Assembly (NCBI RefSeq): GCF_014873755.1
Contig: NZ_JADBEG010000001.1
Coordinates: 7,352,501-7,416,500, forward strand
Direction of reading: 5' to 3'
Length of the DNA stretch: 64,000 nt
Source: Amycolatopsis lexingtonensis
GTDB taxonomy: Bacteria; Actinomycetota; Actinomycetes; Mycobacteriales; Pseudonocardiaceae
Numbering within the stretch: position 1 is the stretch's first letter; every line of letters begins with the position of its first letter. A program made the translations under genes and the position numbers. Below, piece after piece: positions 15,654 to 27,251 of the stretch. The notes below the pieces were generated by a model. That model saw only the letters and a list, made by a program, of their open reading frames with translations. It had not been told where the DNA came from and made no database searches.

Positions 15654-16946
15654 TCAGCGAATCGCGCGCCGCCGGGCCAGCGCGTACCCGGCCCCGCCGA
15701 CGAGGTAGCAGGCCGTCGCGGCGATGAGCAGGCCCGGCGCGCGGCCGTCGTCCGGCACGACGAGCGCGCCCAGCGAAACCGCCGCCACCTGCGTGATGTT
15801 GAAGAGCGTGTCGTACAGCGCGAACACCCGGCCGCGCGCCTCGTCGGCGACGTCGAGCTGGATCGACGAGTCGACGCAGAGCTTGAGCACCTGCCCCGCC
15901 CCGGTGATCACGAACGACGCGAGCAAGGCCAGCGGCAGCACCATCGGCAGGCCCAGCGCGGCCTGCGCGATCGCGGCCAGCAGCAGCGAGCCGAGCACCG
16001 CGCGCAGCCGGCCGAACTTGCGGACGATCCGCGCGGTCAGCAGCCCGGCCAGCAGCAGGCCGGTGCCGGCGAGCGCGGCCATCTGCCCCAGCCCGGGCAG
16101 GCCGGCGCGGAAGATCCCGTGGTCGGTGAAGTAGTTCCGCATCAGCAGCACGGTGACCAGCAGCGACACCCCGAACGACGCCCGGTGCGCGAACAGCGCG
16201 ATGAACCCGGCCGTGACGCTGGGGGCCCGCCAGGCGTGGCGGGCACCGTCCGCCAGCCCGCGCGCGACGGCCAGCACGGGGTTCGGCGGCTCGTCGACCA
16301 CGGACGGTCCGAGCACGCCCCTGGCGAAACCGCGCGCGATCAACGCCGAGACCAGCGTGCCGAGGACGGCGAACGCCGTGGTCTCGGCCGAGCCGACGTC
16401 GTTGCTGCCGAAGAGCGCGCGCAGGCCGATCGCGCACCCGCCGCCGATGACGGCGACCACCGAGCCGAGCGTCGTCGCGAAGGCGTTCGCCGTCACCACG
16501 CTCTCCGCGCGCACGACGTGCGGCAGCGACGCCGACAGCCCGGAGCCGATGAAGCGTGAGATGCCTTCCGCGGCCAGTGCCAGCGAAAACAGGCCGAGCC
16601 CGCCGAAGCCGAGCCCCACGGCCGCCGACGCAGCGACGATCGCCAGCCCGCGAAGCAGGTTCGCGAAGATCAGGACGCGACGGCGGTCCCAGCGGTCCAG
16701 CAGCGCGCCCGCGAAAGGCCCGACGACCGAGTACGGGAGCAGCAGCGCGGCGAACCCGCCCGCGATGGCCAGCGGGTTGGCACCGCGCTCGGGGTTGAAC
16801 AGGACGGCGCCGGCGAGCCCGGCCCGGAAGACGCCGTCGCCCCAGCTGGCGGCGAAGCGGGTGAAGAGCAGACGTCGGAAGTCCGGGTCCTTCAACAGCT
16901 CCCGGGGGCCCTGTCGGCTGGTCTCGGCACCGGTGCTGATCGTCAC
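15654..16946 (-). CDS. MFS transporter
   Basis: This 430-residue integral membrane protein has about 12 hydrophobic segments and typical MFS features, including LDRWDRRRVL after the second segment. Position and orientation beside yqgE match Rv0037c of M. tuberculosis, an MFS protein of unknown substrate. The ATG at 16946 is used; the protein begins with a short polar tail (MTISTGAETSRQGPRELL). A drug or metabolite exporter is likely, substrate unknown. Confidence 0.88.
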   Translation of the reverse strand: MTISTGAETSRQGPRELLKDPDFRRLLFTRFAASWGDGVFRAGLAGAVLFNPERGANPLAIAGGFAALLLPYSVVGPFAGALLDRWDRRRVLIFANLLRGLAIVAASAAVGLGFGGLGLFSLALAAEGISRFIGSGLSASLPHVVRAESVVTANAFATTLGSVVAVIGGGCAIGLRALFGSNDVGSAETTAFAVLGTLVSALIARGFARGVLGPSVVDEPPNPVLAVARGLADGARHAWRAPSVTAGFIALFAHRASFGVSLLVTVLLMRNYFTDHGIFRAGLPGLGQMAALAGTGLLLAGLLTARIVRKFGRLRAVLGSLLLAAIAQAALGLPMVLPLALLASFVITGAGQVLKLCVDSSIQLDVADEARGRVFALYDTLFNITQVAAVSLGALVVPDDGRAPGLLIAATACYLVGGAGYALARRRAIR

Positions 16947-17149
16947 GGAGCCAGCGTAGTAGGTGGCCGGCGCACTGAGGTCGCCTCTCGGCGGCTATGC
17001 GCAGTGTGGCTCCAGCCGGACGGTATTCCACAAAGGCGGTTCTTCAGTGAGCCCGGGGGACACGGAGTGCGCCGGCCACATGTTTCAAACGAGGCTGCTG
17101 GGGCGATTGTTCCCGAGCCGAAGTAATTCGCCGGGCCAGAGGTGAGATC

Positions 17150-17731
17150 ATGGGTCGCGTGCCAGCGGACGCCGAGGTTGAGCCGGGAACGCTCCTGGTC
17201 GCCGCCCCCACGATGGTCGACCCCAACTTCAAGCGGACCGTGGTGTTCGTCATCGATCACCGTGACGAAGGCACGCTCGGCGTGGTCCTGAACCGGCCGA
17301 GCGACGTCGCCGTGCACGACGTGCTGCCCAACTGGGGCGGGCACGTCGCCGAGCCGCAGGCGGTGTTCGTCGGCGGGCCGGTCGAGAAGAAGACGGCGCT
17401 GTGCCTGGCCGCGCTGCGCACCGGCGAGACGGCGGCGAGCGTGCCGGGCGTGATCGCGGTCCGCGGGCCGGTCGCGCTGGTCGACCTGGACACCGACCCC
17501 GAGGCGCTGGTGCCGAAGGTCCGCGGCGTGCGCGTCTTCGCCGGCTACGCGGGCTGGGACTCGGGTCAGCTGGCGGGCGAGATCGAGCGCGACGACTGGG
17601 TCATCGTGCCCGCGCTGCCGAGCGACATCCTGGCCTCGCCCAACGGCGACCTGTGGAGCCAGGTGCTGCGCCGCCAGGGCATCCCGCTGGCGCTACTGGC
17701 CACCCACCCGGGCGACCTCCAGCGGAATTAG
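17150..17731 (+). CDS. YqgE/AlgH family protein
   Basis: The 193-residue protein matches the YqgE/AlgH (UPF0301) family over its whole length: GTLLVAAPTMVDPNFKRTV, VIDHRDEGTLGVVLNRPSD, and FVGGPVE. The family is widespread but its biochemical role is unclear. It is divergent from the MFS gene, with a 203-base gap in which I see no other gene. It overlaps the tail of the next, convergent gene by 4 bases. The same arrangement occurs at Rv0037c-Rv0039c. Confidence 0.92.
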   Translation: MGRVPADAEVEPGTLLVAAPTMVDPNFKRTVVFVIDHRDEGTLGVVLNRPSDVAVHDVLPNWGGHVAEPQAVFVGGPVEKKTALCLAALRTGETAASVPGVIAVRGPVALVDLDTDPEALVPKVRGVRVFAGYAGWDSGQLAGEIERDDWVIVPALPSDILASPNGDLWSQVLRRQGIPLALLATHPGDLQRN

Positions 17732-18147
17732 GCCTCTTCCTTCTTGAAGACGCCGCAGCCACCGGCGCCGCACGCGCATCCGCTGCAGCCGGCGGGCGCC
17801 GCCGGAGCCGGTGCGGGCACGGTCAGCGCGGCCCGGCTGCCGAGCACGCCGCCGCCCATGACCAGCACGAGCATCGCGAGCACGCCCGCGAGCGCGGCCG
17901 AAACCAGCAGACCGGTCGTCGGCATCGCCAGCCCCGCCAGCCCGGCGAGCACGGCGATCGCGCCCCCGGCCATGGTCGGCAGTCCCGCGACGCGGTTGGC
18001 CAGCTTGAACGCCTCTTCACTGCGCAACGCCGCCTGCGTGCGCACCCCGGTGCCGCCTTCGCGCGTCAAGCGCTCTCGGAACCCGAGGAACCCACCAAAA
18101 CCGACGAGCAGACCCAGCACGACCGGAACCAGCGCGATAGCGAACAC
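17728..18147 (-). CDS. Small membrane protein with a Cys-rich C-terminal tail
   Basis: The 139-residue protein has about three hydrophobic segments (ALVPVVLGLLVGFGGFLGF, AGGAIAVLAGLAGLAM, LLVSAALAGVLAMLVLVMGG). It ends in a soluble tail containing GCSGCACGAGGCG followed by FKKEEA. Five Cys in 12 residues suggest metal or redox binding. Context matches Rv0039c, a conserved transmembrane protein of unknown role. It is convergent with yqgE. Confidence 0.8.
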   Translation of the reverse strand: MFAIALVPVVLGLLVGFGGFLGFRERLTREGGTGVRTQAALRSEEAFKLANRVAGLPTMAGGAIAVLAGLAGLAMPTTGLLVSAALAGVLAMLVLVMGGGVLGSRAALTVPAPAPAAPAGCSGCACGAGGCGVFKKEEA

Positions 18148-18200
18148 GGGTCAAGGATAAGCGTGACGTCCCGGCAACCTGCCGGATACCCTGATCGACT

Positions 18201-19373
18201 GTGCTACAGGCCATGTCACCGCGTGTACTGCCCACCGTCCTGGCCGCTGCCCTGATCGGGGGAATCCTCGCCGCCGCGCCGGCGAGCGCCACCGAGAGTC
18301 ACCAGCGGCCCATCCGGTTGCTCGGCGAGACGATCGTCCCGAACGCCCTGCAGTTCCAGGGCACGACGGTCGGCGGCCTGTCCAGCATCGACTACGACCC
18401 CCGCACCGGCGGTTACGCGCTGATCTGCGACGACCGGTCGGCGATCAACCCTGCCCGCTTCTACACCGCGACCTTCCCGGTGTCCGCGAACGGCGTCGGC
18501 CCGGTGACCTTCACCGGCACGAAGCCGTTCCTGCGCCCCGACGGCACGCCGTACCCGCCGCTCGCGCAGAACGACCCGGCGAAGCCGCAGAACGAGCAGA
18601 CGATCGACCCGGAAGAGCTGCGCGTCGACCCGTGGACCGGCGGCTACTACTGGTCGCAGGAGGGCGAGCGCACCGCGACGACGTTGATCGACCCGTCGAT
18701 CCGCGAGGCGCGCCGCGACGGCGAATACGTCCGTGACCTGCCGATCCCCGCGAACGAGAAGATGACGCCGACGGCGGGCCCGCGGCAGAACCTCGTCCTC
18801 GAGGGCATCACCTTCACCGGGTACGGCTCGCTGCTGGCCAGCGAGGTCGAGGGCCCGCTGCTGCAGGACGGCCCGGAGGCGACGACGACCACCGGCGCGC
18901 TGTCGCGGATCACCCTCCAGTCGCGGTTCGGCCCGGTCCTGGCGCAGTACGCGTACCCGCAGGAGCCCCTGTTCGCCGCGCCGGTGCCGCCGACGGCGTT
19001 CGCGACGACCGGCGTCTCCTCGGTGCTGGCCGCCGACCAGGCCGACCCGACGAAGTTCCTCATGATGGAGCGCTCGTTCAGCACCGGCGTCGGCAACAAG
19101 GTGCGCGTCTACGAGATCGACACGTCGGGCGCGACGAACGTCCTGAACGTCAAGTCCCTGGCCGACGCCAAGCACGTCAAGCCGGTGAAGAAGCGTTTCC
19201 TCTTCGACGCGGCCGACCTCGGCTTGTCCACAGTAGACAACCTCGAGGGCATGACCTGGGGCCCGAAGCTGCCGAACGGGGAGCGCAGCTTGATCTTGGT
19301 CAGCGACAACAACTTCTCCGCGACCCAGGTCACCCAGTTCGCCGCACTGGCGGTCCCCTCCGAACGGCTTTGA
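18201..19373 (+). CDS. Secreted esterase-like/phytase-like protein
   Basis: The 390-residue protein starts with a signal peptide (MLQAMSPRVLPTVLAAALIG then AAAPASATE, cleavage likely after ASA). The mature part resembles the 'esterase-like activity of phytase' family (PF13449): repeated acidic beta segments such as GGLSSIDYDPRTGGYALICD, LEGITF, and a closing NLEGMTWGPKLPNGERSLILVSDNNF. It is probably exported and folded as a beta-propeller. The substrate is unknown. It ends about 20 bases before the leuS leader. Confidence 0.82.
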   Translation: MLQAMSPRVLPTVLAAALIGGILAAAPASATESHQRPIRLLGETIVPNALQFQGTTVGGLSSIDYDPRTGGYALICDDRSAINPARFYTATFPVSANGVGPVTFTGTKPFLRPDGTPYPPLAQNDPAKPQNEQTIDPEELRVDPWTGGYYWSQEGERTATTLIDPSIREARRDGEYVRDLPIPANEKMTPTAGPRQNLVLEGITFTGYGSLLASEVEGPLLQDGPEATTTTGALSRITLQSRFGPVLAQYAYPQEPLFAAPVPPTAFATTGVSSVLAADQADPTKFLMMERSFSTGVGNKVRVYEIDTSGATNVLNVKSLADAKHVKPVKKRFLFDAADLGLSTVDNLEGMTWGPKLPNGERSLILVSDNNFSATQVTQFAALAVPSERL

Positions 19374-19394
19374 CCAGCAAGTTACGATGTGCAC

Positions 19395-19433
19395 ATGAAC
19401 ACGGCTCGGCTGCTCCTTAGCCTGCCGCGCTGA
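19395..19433 (+). CDS. Leucine-rich leader peptide of leuS
   Basis: A 12-residue open frame, MNTARLLLSLPR, lies about 95 bases upstream of leuS. It has three consecutive Leu codons (CTG CTC CTT) and a fourth Leu two codons later. CTT is a rare codon in this genome. A stable hairpin follows 25 bases after its stop. This is the classical layout of ribosome-mediated attenuation: ribosomes stalling on Leu codons when Leu-tRNA is scarce would change RNA folding and allow leuS transcription. The peptide is inferred from sequence. Confidence 0.7.
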   Translation: MNTARLLLSLPR

Positions 19434-19457
19434 CCGGGCCCGGCCCGGCCGGTGCGG

Positions 19458-19497
19458 CGACCCCTCATGCCCTGGTGGCTGAGGGGTCGAGTTGTTT
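19458..19497 (+). terminator. leuS attenuator hairpin
   Basis: CGACCCCTCA (19458-19467) pairs perfectly with TGAGGGGTCG (19480-19489) around a 12-base loop. The T-rich AGTTGTTT follows. It lies between the leader peptide stop and the leuS ribosome-binding site, so it can act as the conditional terminator. The GC-rich run at 19434-19457 is a plausible competitor strand. Confidence 0.7.
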
Positions 19498-19527
19498 CTG
19501 GAGCGGCTCGAAACGAAGGAAGACGTC

Positions 19528-22368
<2,841 letters not shown>

Positions 22369-22411
22369 CGCCGTGTCGGAAAGCCGCCGGTAGTTCGCGG
22401 TCATCCCCGAT

Positions 22412-22427
22412 TTGATTGAGCAGTCAA
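22412..22427. promoter_or_regulatory. Possible operator upstream of the SDR gene
   Basis: TTGATTG-AG-CAGTCAA is a near-perfect palindrome (one mismatch) about 31 bases before the SDR start. It could be bound by the neighbouring TetR regulator or another repressor. No experimental or comparative support is available here. Confidence 0.35.
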
Positions 22428-22458
22428 CGAAAACGGCTCGATCGAAGGAGAACCGGGG

Positions 22459-23196
22459 ATGACCCTCGACGGCAAGGTGGCACTGGTGACGGGCGGCAGC
22501 CGCGGCATCGGAGCGGCCACGGCACTGCGGCTCGCCGAGGACGGCGCCGACGTCGCGCTGACGTACGTGAACAACGCCGCGCGGGCGGCCGAGGTGGTCG
22601 ACGAGATCAAGGCCCTCGGCCGCCGCGCGCTGGCGATCCAGGCGGACTCGGCGGACGTCGCGGCGGTTTCGGCCGCCGTTTCGGCTGTGGTGGCCGAGTT
22701 CGGCCGGCTGGACGTGCTGGTGAACAACGCGGGCGTGGGGTTCGTGGGCGCGTTCGACGAAACCGCGTTGGAAGACGTCGACCGCGTGCTGGCGGTGAAC
22801 GTCCGCGGCGTGTTCGCGGTGACCCAGGCCGCGACCGGCGTCCTGAGCGACGGCGGCCGCGTGATCACGATCGGCAGCTGCGTCACGGACCGCGTGCCCG
22901 GCCCGGGCATGGCGCTGTACGCGACCAGCAAGGCGGCGATGGTCGGCCTGACCAAGGCACTGGCGCGGGAGCTGGGGCCGCGCGGCATCACGGTCAACCT
23001 GGTCCACCCGGGCCCGACGGACACGGACATGAACCCGGCCGACGGCCCGTACGCGGCCGACCAGCGCGCGCTGACGGCGTTCGACCGCTACGGCAAGCCG
23101 GCCGAGGTGGCAGCGGCGGTCGCCTACCTGGCCTCACCCGGCGCCGAGTACGTGACGGCGGCGGTGCTGTCGGTGGACGGCGGCCACGCGGCCTAA
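22459..23196 (+). CDS. SDR-family oxidoreductase
   Basis: The 245-residue protein is a classical short-chain dehydrogenase/reductase: cofactor motif TGGSRGIG at the N-terminus, NNAG (VNNAGVGF), Ser in ITIGSCVTD, and YATSK with catalytic Tyr and Lys. The overall layout resembles FabG-like enzymes; the substrate is unknown. GAAGGAG precedes the ATG. The gene runs into the convergent TetR gene with a 4-base overlap. Confidence 0.9.
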   Translation: MTLDGKVALVTGGSRGIGAATALRLAEDGADVALTYVNNAARAAEVVDEIKALGRRALAIQADSADVAAVSAAVSAVVAEFGRLDVLVNNAGVGFVGAFDETALEDVDRVLAVNVRGVFAVTQAATGVLSDGGRVITIGSCVTDRVPGPGMALYATSKAAMVGLTKALARELGPRGITVNLVHPGPTDTDMNPADGPYAADQRALTAFDRYGKPAEVAAAVAYLASPGAEYVTAAVLSVDGGHAA

Positions 23197-23930
23197 CCGG
23201 AGTAGAGCCCGATCTCCCGGGCGAGGTCGATGAGCATGGCCTCGAACAGGACGTCCGGCTTGGACATGGGGATCGGGTAGTTGCCGAAGACCTCGAGCGT
23301 GACGTGCCCGTAGAGCCGGGCCCAGAACTGGATCATCAGGTACGTCACGCCGAGGTCGATCTTCTCCACCGGCACGCCCTGGTCGGACTCGACGAGCACG
23401 GTGACCAGCGATTCCTGGAACGTCTTGAGGTCGTCACGCAGCTCGTCGGGCACCCCGCTGGACGACGGGAGAACGATGTCGTGCCGCGCGAGCACCCGTC
23501 CGGCGGCGGCCAGGAAGATCCGCCCGAACGGCTCGTCGACCCGGCTCAGCGCACTCCCGGCGGTCGATCCCACGCCCCCGGTCGGCGAGGCGAAGACGAG
23601 GGTGAATTCCTTCGTGTGGGTGAGCGCCCACCGCCGGAACCCCTTGCAGATGGCGAACAGCTGCAGCATCCCGTCGTCCGGCAGCTCGGCGATCTCCTCG
23701 GCGAGGTCGTCGGCCAGATCGGCGCAGACGTCCAGCCGCAGGTTCTCGACGAGGTCGTCACGGGACTCGTAGTACCGGTAGAGCGCGGGCGCGGTGATCC
23801 CCAGCTCCCGCGCGATGGCGCGCAGGGTGACCGCCTCCGGCCCCTGCTCGACGAGCAGCTTCCTGGCGGTCCGCCGGATGTCCTGTTCGGTAGCCGCACG
23901 CGCGCGACCCCTCCGCGTGGGGTGGCTCAT
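23193..23930 (-). CDS. TetR/AcrR-family transcriptional regulator
   Basis: The 245-residue protein has an N-terminal helix-turn-helix: IRRTARKLLVEQGPEAVTLR, then LGITAPALYRYYESRDDLVENL. The larger C-terminal half resembles the WHG-type ligand domain found in many actinobacterial TetR proteins. It faces the SDR gene tail-to-tail and is a natural candidate to control it or itself, though its operator cannot be assigned with certainty. Confidence 0.9.
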   Translation of the reverse strand: MSHPTRRGRARAATEQDIRRTARKLLVEQGPEAVTLRAIARELGITAPALYRYYESRDDLVENLRLDVCADLADDLAEEIAELPDDGMLQLFAICKGFRRWALTHTKEFTLVFASPTGGVGSTAGSALSRVDEPFGRIFLAAAGRVLARHDIVLPSSSGVPDELRDDLKTFQESLVTVLVESDQGVPVEKIDLGVTYLMIQFWARLYGHVTLEVFGNYPIPMSKPDVLFEAMLIDLAREIGLYSG

Positions 23931-24002
23931 CCGAACAGTCTAGGTGCTTACTACGACAAGTCTTGCATTAACGCGATCTCCGTCGTAACGAAAAGGTGCA
24001 GC

Positions 24003-24623
24003 TCAGGCCCGCGCCTTGAGGTTGGTCAGCACCGTGTCGGCAACACCGCGCCCCAGCTGGCAGGCGTCCTTGCCGGCTTGAACCGCGGAGTCACCGATGC
24101 TCAGCGAGACCGAGTACGCCAGCTCATCGGAGATACCGACGACGATCACACACGTTCGGTTGTCGGTCGACCCCACGTCCACGTAGCCGACCGCGGGGTA
24201 ACCCTGAACCGGCTCGAGGTCGTCGACCCAGCGCTTGGCCTTGGGCTTTTCGTTCTTGTAGGTGAGGCTGAGGCCTTCGTCGTTCTTGGTCTCGTAGATG
24301 ACCAAGATGCCGGCGCTGCTCCCCGAGGTGCTGCCCCAGTCGCACATGGGGCCCAGCTCCGAGTCCTTCGGTTTCGGCGAACCGTGTTCTCCGAGGTAAC
24401 CGGTCAGTTGGTCGGCGGTGAAGGCCGAATCGCAGGGACTGCCCTCCAGCACCTTGGCGGGCAGGGGGTCCGTCACCTTGGGAGCACCGCTGTTCGGCAG
24501 TTCCGTGCTGCTGGTCGGCGCCGCCGACGCGGTGCCGGGTGTGCGCCGTTCACCAGTGCACGCTGTGAGCAACGCCGTGCCGACGACCACCGCGGTGGCA
24601 CCGACGAGAACCCGTCGAATCAT
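24003..24623 (-). CDS. DUF3558-type lipoprotein
   Basis: The 206-residue protein has a lipoprotein signal with lipobox LLTAC (Cys at about residue 22), a Ser/Thr/Pro linker, and a DUF3558-like domain with paired Cys (EGSPCDSAFTADQLTGYL, GPMCDWGS, DACQLG). It would be anchored outside the membrane. It is the last gene of a type VII-like cassette; its ATG overlaps the stop of the upstream gene as ATGA. The paralogue at 51654 sits in a similar cassette, supporting a role with PPE/EspG proteins. Confidence 0.85.
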   Translation of the reverse strand: MIRRVLVGATAVVVGTALLTACTGERRTPGTASAAPTSSTELPNSGAPKVTDPLPAKVLEGSPCDSAFTADQLTGYLGEHGSPKPKDSELGPMCDWGSTSGSSAGILVIYETKNDEGLSLTYKNEKPKAKRWVDDLEPVQGYPAVGYVDVGSTDNRTCVIVVGISDELAYSVSLSIGDSAVQAGKDACQLGRGVADTVLTNLKARA

Positions 24624-25024
24624 TCGAGCGACCCCTTGATCGTTTTCGTCGAATCCGCGGCTTGCTGGTCAGCCGCTTCGGTGATGCCGAGGGCTTGACT
24701 CAATCGCCGGATCAGTTCCTTGTAGTAGTCGAGCTGGTATTGCAGATGGCCCTGGTAGTAGCGCCCGGCTTCGTTGACCCCGTTCGGGCCGAGCACCGCC
24801 TGCCGGCTGACCGGCTCTTCCGCCGGCGGTTTCGCTTGGCTCAACCCTTCGGCGGCTCGCATCTGTTCGACGACGGTGTCCTTCTGCGCCTCGGCCTTCT
24901 TAAGCATCGCGCGCATCTCCGAGCTGCTCATCGCGAACCCCTGCCCACCAGCAGGCCGCGCCGCCGCGCCACTCGGCATGTCCGTCGCCCAGAAGCCGAT
25001 CCCGCTGAAAAACGAACCCGTCAT
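24620..25024 (-). CDS. Small helical type VII-associated protein (PE-like partner?)
   Basis: The 134-residue protein is mainly helical: MSSSEMRAMLKKAEAQKD, a Pro-rich hinge (KPPAEEPVSRQAVLGP), then a second helix (YQLDYYKELIRRLSQALG). It lies between espG-like and DUF3558 genes and overlaps both by 4 bases (ATGA). By size, helix-turn-helix form and position it may be the PE- or WXG-type partner of the PPE-like protein in this operon; the paralogous cassette has a WXG-like protein instead. The family itself is not recognised. Confidence 0.7.
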   Translation of the reverse strand: MTGSFFSGIGFWATDMPSGAAARPAGGQGFAMSSSEMRAMLKKAEAQKDTVVEQMRAAEGLSQAKPPAEEPVSRQAVLGPNGVNEAGRYYQGHLQYQLDYYKELIRRLSQALGITEAADQQAADSTKTIKGSLE

Positions 25025-25764
25025 CGTCCTCCCCCCAACCCGTTCAGGGTCGCGTACAGCACTTCGGTCAGCGCACCCCGGGTCCCCGGCTGGAAGGTGA
25101 CCATCCGCTCGCGCCCCGGATACACGTACGTCAGCACCCGCCCGGTCCCGGCGACGTCCACCGCGGTGATCGGCGCGCTGCGAGAACCGCGATTGACGGC
25201 GTAGCACTGGTGCAGCCCCGTCCGCCGCGCGGCCATCAGCCGGCGGGCCCACGGCAACGGGTCCCGCCCCCGGTCGGCGGTCGGGTCGTCGAGGTCGTAC
25301 GACTCCTCTGTCGCCCGGCCCGAGAACCGCGCCTCCGGAATCGACACCGCCGAAATCCGCGCCGGCGGCACCGGCGGCAGCACGTCCACCAGCGACTCCG
25401 CCAGCCGCGACGGTTCCACGACGTCGATCCGAATCGTGTCCTCCTTCCGGACGAGTCGGAGCGCGTCCGGCCCGGAGGCGGACACGAGCACCGAGCCCGA
25501 CTCGTCCGCTTCGATGTCGCCCAGCCACGCCGTGAACTGGTGCGCGCCCTTCGCCAGGACGCGCAGGACGTCGCGGAACTCCCGCGTCAACGTGCCGCCC
25601 GCCGCGAGCCGGAGGGATGCCAGGACGTCGAGGACCTGCTCCTCGAGCCGCTTGCGGGTCTCGTCGCCGAGCCAGAGGTTGTCGGCGCCGAGGACCGCGG
25701 GCGGTGGGCCGTGGCGTTCCCACTCCCACGCGGTGAGCAGGGCGGCCTTGGGCAGGAAGATCAC
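25021..25764 (-). CDS. EspG-family ESX secretion chaperone
   Basis: The 247-residue protein resembles EspG (ESX secretion-associated) proteins. Examples are the N-terminal PKAALLTAWEWERHG, the central DALRLVRKEDTIRIDVV, and the C-terminal VLTYVYPGRERMVTFQPG. EspG proteins bind the tip of PE-PPE pairs in the cytosol and keep them soluble for type VII export. It lies directly after a PPE-like gene (ATGA overlap), consistent with a cognate pair. Confidence 0.82.
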   Translation of the reverse strand: MIFLPKAALLTAWEWERHGPPPAVLGADNLWLGDETRKRLEEQVLDVLASLRLAAGGTLTREFRDVLRVLAKGAHQFTAWLGDIEADESGSVLVSASGPDALRLVRKEDTIRIDVVEPSRLAESLVDVLPPVPPARISAVSIPEARFSGRATEESYDLDDPTADRGRDPLPWARRLMAARRTGLHQCYAVNRGSRSAPITAVDVAGTGRVLTYVYPGRERMVTFQPGTRGALTEVLYATLNGLGGGR

Positions 25765-27149
25765 AGCCCGATCACCGGGGGCACCGTCCGCTCGTCGGAG
25801 CCGCCGAAGATGCTCTCCGGATCCGCCTCCACCAGGTAGGACGCGCGCTGGTGCTCCGCGTCCTCCTCACCCTTGCCGCCCTTGGCGCCCTGGCCCATGC
25901 CGCCCATCCCCGGTGAGCCCGGCTTGCCCGCCGCGCCACCGCGGACGCCCCCGGCCGCGCCGGGACGTCCTTCGCCGGGGAGGCCGGCTCCGGTCGCCGC
26001 GCCCGGACCGCGGGCACCCGCGCCGGTGCCGCTGCCGCCGCCACTCGCACCGGACGACGAGCCCGGCCCGAAGCCGCCGCCACCAGGGCCGAACCCCGGT
26101 CCGAACCCCGGCCCGAAGCCGGGACCGGATCCACCGCCGGGACCCGAGCCGGGGCCGAAGCCCGTCCCCGGTGGCTGGTAGCCCGGCGGGTACTGCGTCG
26201 ACGGCGGCACGAAACCCTGCGCCCGAACGCTGTCGTCCACGCCGGACGGGTGCGATCCCGGCGGCGTGACCTGCCCCGGCGGTATGACCTGACCCGGCGG
26301 TGGTGGCTGGACGACCGGCGGGTGGACCGTCGGCGGCGGCTGCACCTGGGACCCGATCGACCGGTCGTCGCCGCCACCGGTCGTCGTCCGCTTCCGCGGC
26401 GGCGGTTCGACGGGCTTCTTCGGGTCCTGCACCGTGAAGTCGCCGCCGGTGTACTCGCGGAGCTGGCCGTAGTCGATCGTCCGGGCCGCGGTGTTCGAGC
26501 TGGACTGCTGCGAATACGCGGTGTACCGCTCGACGTTCTCCTGGGCCTTCTGGTTGTACTGGTTGATCTTGTCTTCGGTGTCGGTGTCCCACGGCGTCGC
26601 GACGTCCCAGGCGCTGCGCGTCGGCGGCTGGTCGGTGACGTCCTGGTGCAGCGAGTTCTTCATCTGGTGGAACTGGTCGATCTGCGTCTGGGCCAGCGTC
26701 GAGTTGCGGTCCAGCGTCGTGGACGCCGAGGCCGCCGACGCCGTCAGCGGCTGGAGCCGCTCGCGGGCCGCGTCCGAAGCGCCGCCTGTCCACGCGGACT
26801 CGAGACCGGAAGTCAGCTCGCGCGTGCCCTGCTCGAGCTGCCGCTGGTAAGCCGACTGGTCGACGCCCGCCTGGTGCACCTTCTGCAGCGACTCGGTGCC
26901 GGGACCGGTCATCACGGCCTGGACCAGCTGGCCGGGTGTCAGCCCGGAAGCCTGCGGGTTCGCCGCCCCGGTGCCGGTCTGCGAGCCGACGTAGGCACCC
27001 GCGACCGCGCCGGGAATGCCGCCCGCGAGCAGGCCGACGCCCGCGCCCTCCAAGACGTTGCCGAGCCGCTCGCCGCCCGACTGGACGGCGTGCGCGATCT
27101 CCGACCCGACGTGCTTGGCAGCGTCGAGCATGTCGCCGAACAACCCCAC
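25761..27149 (-). CDS. PPE-like type VII secretion protein with Gly/Pro-rich C-terminus
   Basis: The 462-residue protein starts with a glycine-rich hydrophobic segment (GVGLLAGGIPGAVAGAYVG). A helical region follows with WTGG at about residue 117 (LESAWTGGASDAARERL) and WDVATPWDTDTEDKINQYN at about 185-205. Residues ~260-420 are Pro/Gly-rich and disordered. The last ~30 residues carry a motif, IFGGSDERTVPPVIG, almost repeated in the PPE-like protein at 50309. It is followed by its EspG-like partner with an ATGA overlap. It is probably exported by an ESX system encoded elsewhere. Confidence 0.78.
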   Translation of the reverse strand: MGLFGDMLDAAKHVGSEIAHAVQSGGERLGNVLEGAGVGLLAGGIPGAVAGAYVGSQTGTGAANPQASGLTPGQLVQAVMTGPGTESLQKVHQAGVDQSAYQRQLEQGTRELTSGLESAWTGGASDAARERLQPLTASAASASTTLDRNSTLAQTQIDQFHQMKNSLHQDVTDQPPTRSAWDVATPWDTDTEDKINQYNQKAQENVERYTAYSQQSSSNTAARTIDYGQLREYTGGDFTVQDPKKPVEPPPRKRTTTGGGDDRSIGSQVQPPPTVHPPVVQPPPPGQVIPPGQVTPPGSHPSGVDDSVRAQGFVPPSTQYPPGYQPPGTGFGPGSGPGGGSGPGFGPGFGPGFGPGGGGFGPGSSSGASGGGSGTGAGARGPGAATGAGLPGEGRPGAAGGVRGGAAGKPGSPGMGGMGQGAKGGKGEEDAEHQRASYLVEADPESIFGGSDERTVPPVIGL

Positions 27150-27251
27150 CGAACAGCGCTCCCCTCGCGTTCGATCTCCCCTCTTGCGTCACGGACAATA
27201 CCCCACCGGTTACCGGCTGTGCGAAGAATCGACCAGGTCAGGCGATCGCAC

